The translations under genes and the position numbers were made by a program. DNA of 21,738 nt, from positions 1 through 21,738 of the forward strand of contig JAOXYB010096938.1 of assembly GCA_028565635.1 (NCBI GenBank). Reading direction: 5' to 3'. Shown in pieces: positions 11,501-18,939 of this stretch. Source of the DNA: Phoronis ovalis (lineage: Eukaryota; Phoronida; Phoronidae). The number at the start of each line of letters is the position of its first letter. Within the stretch, counting starts at the first letter, position 1. The notes beneath the pieces were generated by a model. The model saw only the letters and a list, made by a program, of their open reading frames with translations, was not told where the DNA came from and did not search any database.

Positions 11501-14353
11501 GTTAATCAATCGACACGATGATAGCCCCAATTGTTTTAATTACTGTGTTAAATTATCGTGTTAACTTGGGTGGCTGAGTGTTCTGAAATGTTTATTGGTC
11601 GTTTAATATGTTGGTGGTATAACCCGGTTGGTTCGCCGTGGTTAATATCTGTAAATGGTGATTATATATTAAATAAATACAAATCTAACAAAAATTAAGA
11701 AGTTATACTATTTGATATCATGGACGGAGTACAGCTAAACATTAGCCATTATTGAATAAAATATCACGGGGTCAAAATAATTTCATAGACATGGCATTTT
11801 TACAGCTGTGCAAGTTCTGCTACGTGCCGCCGACATTTCTTACTGTTAACATGTAGCCGGGATACTTTCGGCGTGTTATCTTGTGAATATGTTTTTTATT
11901 AAGATGTTCACACTAGCATTAGACATTTAATAGTGCAAAGGAATATTTCTTTTTCAGGTACGGACCCTGTAAGACCTGTTCACTTTCTCTCAGCACACGC
12001 GAGTCCTATGCCTGTGGTTATTCCGGGGAAGTTAAGTTTCAGCGTAAAAGTCAACGTGTCACGCCCTCTACAGGAGGACTTTGGTTTGACTGTCCAGTTG
12101 CAGCGTTACTTATTTAAAATACCCTTCACATTGCCTTGTTTCAACAGCTATTACGACGGCATTGATGTAGGCTCATGGTGAATATTTTTAAGTTTATTTC
12201 ATTCTGATTTTTTATAACACCAATTTTCTCATCTAGCTTTCAAAAAAGTCTTAAGGGATGATTGGGCAATGTTTTCCAAATAATAATCTCCCTAGCGATT
12301 TCAGCAGTATACACATAAGTTGTCTAACTAGCTATAACATGCAGTAATATAACACTGTAATTCTGTTTTATCTCTTTAGCACGTACAGTGACGTGTGTGA
12401 ACGAATCAACAATTGGGTAGAGGAAAATGGGAGGTGCCCTGATGACTTAGTACAAAGAAACATACCTTGTACATGTCCAGTATTGAATGGTCTGTACGAT
12501 CTAGACAATGTTATGGTTAATATTCCCAGAATATATGGCCTGATGAGTTATTTAGCACAGGTACGGACAATGTCGAAAAAAAGTCTGATAGATCGATAAT
12601 TTTCATCAATAACGCCAACAATACGTTTAAACCTCCATGCAATCAAAATTGTCGATGAAGTACTGATTGGTGACCTCTCGCTAGGTTTGCACAATCCATT
12701 ACGATCATTCTCGCCTGCACCAGAGTTCCCCAGAGCTGACGAAATGTACAGATGCTATCGGCAGTTAAGGTCAAAGTCTTAGTTTTATATTCCCTAGAAA
12801 ATCGATTTTGTGCTAAAATAAAAAAAATATTCAAGGTACAATCGAGTTGAAATGCTGGCAAACCAAATCGATCATTGATGATGATGTTAGCACATTCAGT
12901 TAAATGTTGATGCGTTATACCAATCAAAATAAAGTAAAAAGTGTTCAATATAATTTGTTTACTATGGAGCCCCGCAGAGGACATAGTAAAAAAAATTTAA
13001 TTCGTGCGCACGGATTAGTAATTTCGTGCGCACGGATTACTAATCCGTGCGCACGGTTTACTAATTCGTGCGCACGGTTTACTTATTCGTGCGCACGGAT
13101 TAGTAATTCGTGCGCACGGATTAGTAATTCGTGCGCACGGATTAGTAATTCTAATTCTAGTAATTCTAACTACTACAAATACTAATTACCGCTAGGGGGC
13201 GACTTAATTCGTGCGCACTGATTAGTAATCCGTGCACACGAATTAGTAATCCGTGGGCACGATTTAATGATCCGTGCCCACGATTTAGTAATCCGTGCGC
13301 ACTATTTAGTAATCCGTGCACACGATTTAGTAATCCGTGCGCACGAATTAAAAATTATTTTTACTATGTCCCCCCTGCAGGGCTCCATACTTTACAAATT
13401 CATTCGTAAACAATATTTAATTAAAAATTATACATTTCAATTAAGTTTTGTGAATTATAGGTAAATATTAACATGTCCCAATTTTAGTTGCATTGGATGA
13501 AATGACTTTGTACATTTATTAGTTTCATTTAACTTTCTTGTAGATATATATATTTTTGCACCTAACTGTTTACGTATATAAACTAGGGAGTCTGTAATAA
13601 ATTTAAACCACGAACTAAAATATGCTATACAGTTTCATTGTTAATGCGGGGGGGGGGGCATGGCGTATACTCCGTTGTCAGAAAAGATGGCAAAAAATAT
13701 ACCCCTTTATAAGCAAACATAATTTTCGGGACCCGTTGTTAGATTTTCAAGACCCATTGTCAGCAACTGAATTGATTGTTAGCAGTGAGCTAAAATATAT
13801 ACCCCGTTGCGAGCATTCCAGGCTAAAATATACACCCCGTTGCAAACAGGGACCCTGAAAAACCATATCCCATAGGGCGGTACGTGTTATTACCACTTTG
13901 GAAGGCAGTCCTCCCCGGGGCCATGGCACCCCATATACCCTAATCGATAACGTACAAAAAGCATGCAAGATGAGCACCAATGAAATATACTTACCTGATC
14001 CAATTGATCCGGGACAATGATCGGTAAGCTCGTTCCCCAAGAAGGCCCATTCCATTACAATTGCTCGAATATGAATGAAACTGAATAGAAAATTGGACCT
14101 GGGATTGGACCATTATAAGGCTAACTGCCACAAACTGAACATTCCCCGCCACTCCTTAAATACATAGGATTGAGGATGTGTACATGTATCGATGCCACTG
14201 TGTATAAGTGTTAATTTTAAATTGTAGGGTGATTTCAAGGTAAAGGCTCATCTTTTTGACTGGATTACGCGACAAGAACTAGGTTGTTTAGAAATGGAGT
14301 GGTCAATAAAGAGGAAAAGAAGAAGAAAGGATAGCTGGTGGTCGTTTGGTTGA
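8364..14353 (+). CDS. GM2A: GM2 ganglioside activator-like secreted lipid-binding protein (four exons)
   Basis: Coding exons are 8364-8544, 11958-12177, 12380-12560 and 14228-14353: 708 bases, 235 residues plus stop. Every junction is GT/AG, and phases run 1, 2, 0 without a break. Residues 1-26 look like a signal peptide. Residues 27-54 are strikingly basic (15 of 28 Lys/Arg), with dibasic sites before the folded domain starts near 55. Cysteines 60, 121, 134, 140, 153, 164, 166 and 214 line up with the four GM2A disulfides, by homology 60-214, 121-134, 140-166 and 153-164. Family marks include VVIPGKL (80-86), VGSCTY (131-136), IPCTC (162-166) and ELGC (211-214). An N-glycosylation sequon is at 93-95. 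In vertebrates GM2A lifts ganglioside GM2 from lysosomal membranes for hexosaminidase A; invertebrate homologues are secreted and of unclear ligand. The tail 222-235 (KRKRRRKDSWWSFG) extends past the usual end. The family call is strong; the ligand is unknown. Confidence 0.9.
8545..11957 (+). other. Intron 1 of the GM2A-like gene (3.4 kb)
   Basis: Phase 1 intron from GTGAGT to a T-rich tract ending TTTTTCAG. I see no nested gene that can be supported. Frames at 10582-10968 (+) and 11019-11219 (-) have no recognised domain. A small perfect hairpin, CCGACT-CCCA-AGTCGG, lies at 11167-11182 within a locally GC-richer patch (11055-11215) whose nature is unknown. Confidence 0.75.
11958..12177 (+). 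CDS. GM2A: GM2A-like exon 2: N-terminal beta strands of the lipid-binding cup
   Basis: Encodes Gly61 (two bases) to Cys134 (two bases). Contains DPVRPVHF, VVIPGKLSFSVKV and LFKIPFTLPC, matching the strand order of GM2A in which a proline-glycine turn precedes the first long hairpin. The exon ends in TG, and the first base of exon 3 completes TGC for the conserved GSC cysteine; the unspliced reading gives Trp-stop instead. Its acceptor abuts a donor-like GTACGG. Confidence 0.88.
12178..12379 (+). other. Intron 2 of the GM2A-like gene (202 bp)
   Basis: Short phase 2 intron, donor GTGAAT, acceptor after a T-rich tract. Nothing else is seen in it. Confidence 0.85.
12380..12560 (+). CDS. GM2A: GM2A-like exon 3: central cysteine-rich part
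   Basis: Encodes the end of Cys134 to Gln194, with CTYSDVC, GRCPDDL and IPCTCPV carrying five of the eight conserved cysteines, followed by the LYDL...VNIPRI stretch. Acceptor TCTCTTTAG and donor CACAG|GTACGG are both good. It ends on a codon boundary. Confidence 0.9.
13003..13345. repeat. 7+7 array of 21-bp units inside the foldback element
   Basis: The left copies are nearly identical to each other. The right copies vary more in the palindrome (GTGCACAC, GTGGGCAC, GTGCCCAC). The period of 21 bases is close to two helical turns. Open frames across the array (heptapeptide repeats such as NSCARIS or DLVIRAH) exist only because 21 is a multiple of three. Confidence 0.9.
13189..13203 (+). promoter_or_regulatory. 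CTCF-core-like motif at the foldback centre
   Basis: CCGCTAGGGGGCGAC fits the animal CTCF core consensus (CCRCYAGGGGGCRC-like) at nearly every position. It sits in the only non-repeated segment of the foldback element, between the two arms. Binding is inferred from the motif alone. Confidence 0.35.
13648..13846. repeat. Degenerate minisatellite, motif ACCCCGTTGTCAG
   Basis: Begins with a run of eleven G at 13648-13658. Diverged copies of a 13-base motif follow at 13669, 13731, 13752, 13801 and 13834, the last two preceded by TAAAATATA. The repeat debris may extend to about 13935 through the GC-rich CCCCGGGGCCATGG stretch. It looks like a decayed internal array of a non-autonomous element; no clean terminal repeats were found. 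Confidence 0.55.
14228..14353 (+). CDS. GM2A: GM2A-like exon 4: last strands and basic tail
   Basis: Encodes residues 195-235 and the stop, and is too short to be found by a length-limited ORF search. GDFKVKAHLF and RQELGCLEMEWSI match the closing strands of the family (human has GNYRI and RLGC in the same places). The acceptor is AAATTGTAG. After the domain, KRKRRRK at 222-228 and DSWWSFG form an extra tail. Confidence 0.88.
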   Translation, partial: GDFKVKAHLFDWITRQELGCLEMEWSIKRKRRRKDSWWSFG

Positions 14354-14370
14354 AGGCGACAAGAAACGAG

Positions 14371-14376
14371 AATAAA
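14371..14376 (+). terminator. Polyadenylation signal AATAAA of the GM2A-like gene
   Basis: The first AATAAA after the stop codon at 14351-14353, only 17 bases downstream. Using it would give a very short 3' untranslated region. Confidence 0.5.
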
Positions 14377-14921
14377 GTCATGCATACAAAGTGAATTAAT
14401 TACATGCTAAATTTCCTATCGCTTTTATAACTTTTATTTTTCAGTATTTGGCGTTGGCACTTTTCAAATTTAATATTACGTGTCGCAGACTGTTCTCCAA
14501 GAATGGTGAATGTATCTGCCAAGATAGCGCAGCTGAAGCATGCCGCTGTTAGTAACGTATTTACACAGCAAGACTAGAATGCTTCTATGATACTGAACCT
14601 TACCATTCCTGCCTGATTATTCAAGAGTAGTGACTATAATCATATAGATCCCACACAAATATAATATCAAAAAAGTAAAGTTTTTCATTTAACGCGACAA
14701 TGGTTTGAGCACTTTTTAAAACCGATCTGCCATACTTAGGAGCTAGTATTTCAGTTTATTTCAAGGAAGTTGTGTTTTTTTCCCGTAGAACTTTTGTTGC
14801 ACGGTAGTCGTAAAACCAAGCAACAGTTTGAATCTATGTCGACACATTTATTGCAGAATGTATATTATTTAGAAAAGTAACACATGAAGATACCTTTCTT
14901 GCACTGGTATAGCTGTAGTAA
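14377..14921. other. Spacer between the GM2A-like gene and the TIR element
   Basis: AT-rich, no gene or repeat recognised. Confidence 0.4.
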
Positions 14922-15397
14922 GACCCCGGGGGGCTCACTTGAAAAAAAGTCGGATACCCATGCTCGTGGAGGATCAAAATACCATCCCTAACCGGAGGAT
15001 TTTGCTCAAAAAGGTACCCCTAAACGGGAAATTTTCTCTGAAAACTTAACCAAAAAAAAACGGTTCCCAAAAAAATTGACAACAAATAAAAAGAAAAAAC
15101 GTCGTCAAAACAAAATATTGCACTAAATTTAAAAAAAAATGCAAAATGGTCGCCAAAAGGTAATGCTCGCTGCTCCCACTGAAAAAATGACCCCTAAACG
15201 GGAGGTGTAGGTGAAAAACCAACCCCTAAACGGGAAGTTACATTTGCCAAAAACATACCCTTAAATGTGGTTTCCCGCCAAAATCGACCCCTAAACGGGG
15301 TTCCCGAGAACCCCGACGAACGGCGGAAAAGGTACCCCTTTTTCCCGTTTTTTCGGACAAGCATGCGTAACCGACTTTTTTAAGTGAGCCACCCGGG
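14922..15397. mobile_element. Non-autonomous TIR element with ACCCCTAAACGGG repeats
   Basis: The left end (from 14924, CCCCGGGGGGCTCACTT, then a run of A and GTCGG) is matched in inverse at the right end (GCATGCG..CCGACTTTTTTAAGTGAGCCACCCGGG, ending 15397), giving imperfect TIRs of about 40 bases. AGTAA at 14917-14921 and 15398-15402 is a likely 5-bp target duplication. Inside, the 13-mer ACCCCTAAACGGG occurs exactly at 15016, 15190, 15222 and 15287, with diverged copies near 14984 and 15257, each linked by A-rich spacers. No transposase frame is present. The 78-codon minus-strand frame in it is a by-product. Confidence 0.75.
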
Positions 15398-15763
15398 AGT
15401 AAACAGTCACTAAAACACACTGTAGCTGCTACGTGACATACATAGCGCACGAAAAAGAAACAGCATATTTTCATATGTAAACGTGTGGTATTGTATATGC
15501 TATTTTAACCTTTTTCATAATGGTAGCCTTAGGTTGAATTGAAATTTAAGACACCATAATCGAATATGTTTTTTCTGGTGTTACAACTGCGTAAAAATAT
15601 TGAAACGTAATTGAATTCTTTCATGGTTCGGCTACAACGATCACATGTGAGTCTGAATACAATTTCTATTTCGTCCCTTCGTATTATTAGATGCAATTAC
15701 GAAAATTATATGTTATTTATTGGATGCTAACCTGTTGACAGTGATAAATGTCCTGTAGACGGA

Positions 15764-16001
15764 GTTATTCAAAATGGATATAAACTGTTTTGGCTTGTTA
15801 AACCATTTTCCTTTACTTGGTAAAAATATGAAATCAGAAAAGTTAAAGCAGCACCTTGAGGTAATTGATAATGTGTGTATTTGAAGTTTTGAATATAGCA
15901 ATGGTTTTACTTTCAATTGCTGATTTTATATTTTCACAAAAAAAATTGGAAAATTGTTTAAGAAGCCACAAACACAGTAGTTTATATCCATTTTGAATAA
16001 C
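15764..16001. repeat. Long imperfect hairpin (inverted repeat, about 95-nt arms)
   Basis: Bases 15764-15786 are the perfect 23-base complement of 15979-16001. The match continues inward with small gaps: GGCTT-TTAAAC-ATTTTCC, then AAAATAT, AAATCAG and further A-rich blocks. The arms are about 15764-15858 and 15901-16001, with a loop of about 42 bases. It could be a small palindromic transposon or, if transcribed, a long hairpin RNA. No flanking target duplication is obvious. Confidence 0.75.
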
Positions 16002-17910
16002 ACTATAGCAGTAATTAGGTAGTAGAGTCATTACACTATAGGAAACTGCAGCAGCCAACTTTACAATTACAGTGCTACATAAGTATGGAGATGTACATAT
16101 ACAAAGAGCGCCATGAACGAATACCTTTGGTAGATCGACATGGATATGATAACTAAACTGCAACATGTTTCGTTTCACAGATAAAAATTATAATTCTACA
16201 TCTGGAGTGTCCTGGTGTACTTAACATGATTGTTTCTCATTTTAGACATTTTAAGGAAAATACCTGATGTTCAAGCATCTTTTTGATTAGATATTTACTT
16301 TATTTGTTTTATTTTATTTCTGGTATGTAGTACCCATACCAGCCCAACACGTTCGGTCAGTGGGCAAGTTTTATTACACTTCGTGTAGCTTTGAAGATAA
16401 AAAAACGTTAACTAATTTTAAACTAGTTAACTGATTCTTATACATTTAATTAAAATATTTTGCAAACTATGTTGTTGTCTAATAAATAAAGAACATTTAT
16501 TTATGAAAATATATTTAATATATTTGTAAAAAATAATCTAATTCCGCACGAAATTTTTTTTTTGCACATACATGGTTATCTGATGCTAGGAGACAATTAG
16601 TTTTTCCCTTTCATCTAAATAGTAGAACAAAAGATTTCGTAAAATTTATCATTCATGCAGTCATATATCAAGACAATTGTGTCATACCTATAGTCAATAT
16701 GTCGGGCAAACTTTTTAGCGATGGCTGCCTGAATACCATCTGGCGGGAATATTGAAATCACTTGCTACAGAATATCACTCACTAAACTTTGTCTCAAATT
16801 ACAACCTCAACATCAGTAATCATCATGTCTCTACGTGTCATAAGAAAATAGAAAATTATTCATCACTAGTACTACACCTGATTAGTACTTTTTTCTTACC
16901 GCACTCGAATCTTAGATTCCAATTAGCTATCGATCTTGTTCCATTTCGGTTTTTCTAGATTTATATTACTGTGTCTAGGTTACATCGGCGATAGGAGGTT
17001 TAAATGAATATTGGATACTCTTATAGCCAACAATTGTTCAATAAAACGGGGCTAACAAACCTGTCTTTACAATGTATATTACATACAGCATAGGTGTGCC
17101 CCAGATGTGTATATAGCAGTTATGATTTTCATATAATATGGAACATGAGTATTAGTTAATTAATTAATCCCTTTCAGTAAGGTCTGTCAAATTTCCTGAA
17201 CCACAATGTAACTGTCCTTGTTTTTTTTGTTTTTTTTTGGTAAATGATATTGTGACATTATTCTTATAGAATTATAGATTGATGACCACCGATATATCTA
17301 CCTGCAACTATATCACGATTATTGGAAGAACAAATCTCTGAAAACTTATCAAAATCTTGGTCGCAGGTATTATATTTTAGAGAATAGTAGTGAAAACCAA
17401 AGTAATCACGGACATAGTAAACCGCTGGAAAATCGATATGGTAGCGACATCTACTGCATATATGTATATGTAATATACACTATAGTGAATAACTTTACGC
17501 CTTACATCAGTGTATATGGTAATAACAACATTTCAGTGATTAAAAATCTTTGCCTACAAATTATACTCAACACGAATGAAACGTGTAATTTTCCTCTGGC
17601 CTTAGTTGAATACCAGCCTACGTTATATTATTAATGAAGTCAAGCGAAGCTATAGAATAGTTTGATGCAAAAAAAAATCAATTGCAGACCGAATTTAGTA
17701 TCACTTTAGTGAAATTACCAACTTATTAATACACGAAAAGCAATTATAGTTTGACAATTAGCTGGTAAGAAATCTGACTCCGAATGATGTTGATGTCAAC
17801 GACTGTATATCTGGGAATTTTATATTAAGTATCAACTGGGCGTTTTTTTGCAGTACAATTCTTGTTTTCGCTCTCGTTTTCGATGTTGATTTTGAAACCT
17901 CGTGCAGTCG
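16002..17910. other. Intergenic AT-rich stretch, no gene seen
   Basis: I find only short frames with no recognisable motif and no convincing splice sites. The last part precedes the convergent polyadenylation signal of the membrane-protein gene. Confidence 0.4.
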
Positions 17911-17916
17911 TTTATT
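17911..17916 (-). terminator. Polyadenylation signal AATAAA of the membrane-protein gene
   Basis: TTTATT on the plus strand gives AATAAA on the minus strand, 12 bases past the stop codon at 17929-17931. Its position suits a very short 3' untranslated region, similar to the GM2A-like gene. Confidence 0.45.
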
Positions 17917-17928
17917 GTGCATTTAATA

Positions 17929-18939
17929 TCAAAGTCGTGTCGTGCACGTTTGAACGTTCTTATTTTCGTTGCCGTCTTCTTCGTCTAAAGCAGGTTGTCT
18001 GATAAGTATTCTTCTAGACTTTCTTGTCTCGTCAACATATTTTTGAATATTATGCGTTTCCTCGTCAGTTGCATTAACCGGCCAAGAGTGAACTCTTTCC
18101 AAGCAGCTCTTACTATAGTGAACATTACAATTTACCAGTTCAGTAGAATACATTGTAGTGACTTTTGAATGTACGTTAACATTTTTATGGTCACATTGAG
18201 GGTATTTTGGAATAGGCCTAACGAGAGTAGGCGCTGTGCATAGATTCGTCTGCTTATTAAGTAGCGCTCCGGGCGTTTTCCATTGGCACTTGGGCACTAG
18301 AGGAGATTTTCTTATATCATTAAGCGTTTCTTCTTCTGACTCTAGTTTTATTATATGACTTATGTTACTCAAACTGACTGTACTACTTTCATCATCTAGA
18401 GGTAGATCATTAATCCATTTTGCAGTGTTTTCCAAACTAGTTCTTTCACAGCTTGGCAAGAAATTTTCTAATGTTTCCATTCCGGTAATTTTCTCTAAAG
18501 CTGTCGGCGATATGCCACACCCTCCTTGTTCACATACATCATCAATTGATTTGTACTTTCCTCCACTTAAATTATGATTCTTACATTTCCTTCTGAATTT
18601 ATAAGAAATGTTGTAATTCCTTATCCACTGTGTTCTACATTTACCTTTGGCAATAAACCAAATTAAAAATAACACAAGAGCTCCACCTAGAATAGCTGCC
18701 GTTTGAATTCCTTCTGTTGGATCATATTTTGAATAGTACTCCTCCCACGTAATTTTTGATTTGTATTTATTTGCCGTAGGATTTGCAGTGTTGAAAACAA
18801 ACTTTTCAAAATTTAAATTTATCTCTTCATGTTTAGTTGGTGATGGCACGTTAACGGACCCGCTAATGTAAAATAAAGTTGCGTTCAACAAATTATGAAC
18901 GCTCTTCGTCGTACTTGATGAGCCTGCGGAAGTTTGCAT
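17929..18939 (-). CDS. Unrecognised single-pass membrane protein with long cytoplasmic tail
   Basis: From the ATG at 18939 the frame gives 336 residues. Residues 1-76 would be extracellular, with an N-glycosylation sequon at 19-21 and the juxtamembrane patch ITWEEYYSKYDPTEG (63-77). One transmembrane helix spans about 78-97 (IQTAAILGGALVLFLIWFIA), followed by KGKCR, whose positive charge places the remainder inside the cell. The tail of about 235 residues has alternating basic (FRRKCK, RKSRR) and acidic (DLPLDDESS, ESEEE, LDEED) patches, many cysteines, and ends in TTRL, a class I PDZ-ligand pattern. A strong acceptor (ATTTTATTTTCAG) ends ten bases before this ATG. The open frame further upstream to 19131 is therefore probably intron, and either a leader intron precedes the ATG or a 5' exon with a signal peptide is missing. 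I do not recognise the family. Confidence 0.65.
   Translation of the reverse strand: MQTSAGSSSTTKSVHNLLNATLFYISGSVNVPSPTKHEEINLNFEKFVFNTANPTANKYKSKITWEEYYSKYDPTEGIQTAAILGGALVLFLIWFIAKGKCRTQWIRNYNISYKFRRKCKNHNLSGGKYKSIDDVCEQGGCGISPTALEKITGMETLENFLPSCERTSLENTAKWINDLPLDDESSTVSLSNISHIIKLESEEETLNDIRKSPLVPKCQWKTPGALLNKQTNLCTAPTLVRPIPKYPQCDHKNVNVHSKVTTMYSTELVNCNVHYSKSCLERVHSWPVNATDEETHNIQKYVDETRKSRRILIRQPALDEEDGNENKNVQTCTTRL

Larger units (their letters stand above)
12963..13390. mobile_element. Foldback (MITE-like) element built of 21-bp palindromic units
   Basis: The ends are inverted repeats: TATGGAGCCC at 12963 and its complement ending at 13389, with GCAG...GGACATAGTAAAAA continuing on both arms for more than 40 bases. 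The element is flanked by TTTAC at 12958-12962 and 13391-13395, a likely 5-bp target duplication. The left arm holds seven copies of a unit based on CGTGCGCACGGATTAGTAATT, at 13003, 13025, 13046, 13067, 13088, 13109 and 13130. The right arm holds seven copies in inverted form at 13210, 13231, 13252, 13273, 13294, 13315 and 13336, exactly 21 bases apart. Each unit contains GTGCGCAC and the dyad ATTAnTAAT. The arms flank a unique centre at about 13151-13209. No transposase is encoded, so it is non-autonomous. Confidence 0.85.
12561..14227 (+). other. Intron 3 of the GM2A-like gene (1.67 kb), repeat-filled
   Basis: Phase 0 intron, GTACGG to TTGTAG. It holds the foldback element at 12963-13390 and the degenerate ACCCCGTTGTCAG array at 13648-13846, which together make up about 40 percent of its length. 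No coding exon is seen inside it. Confidence 0.8.

Noticed and set aside
12904-13185. Open frame with NSCARIS-type heptapeptide repeats
   Set aside because: It is a translation of the 21-bp DNA units of the foldback element; 21 is divisible by three, so any stop-free unit yields a repeat protein. No coding signal outside the array.
13003-13345. CRISPR array
   Set aside because: The regular 21-bp spacing reflects the whole repeated unit with no unique spacers, the arms are inverted to each other, and the host is an animal.
13267-13464. Open frame with DLVIRAH-type heptapeptide repeats
   Set aside because: Same artefact on the right arm of the foldback element.
13747-14055. Minus-strand 102-codon frame
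   Set aside because: Overlaps the degenerate 13-mer array and GC-rich repeat debris, so it is a repeat by-product.
15238-15474. Minus-strand 78-codon frame
   Set aside because: Mostly inside the 476-bp TIR element and reads through its repeats and terminus.
15843-16178. Minus-strand 111-codon frame
   Set aside because: Runs through the loop and right arm of the long hairpin and shows no domain.
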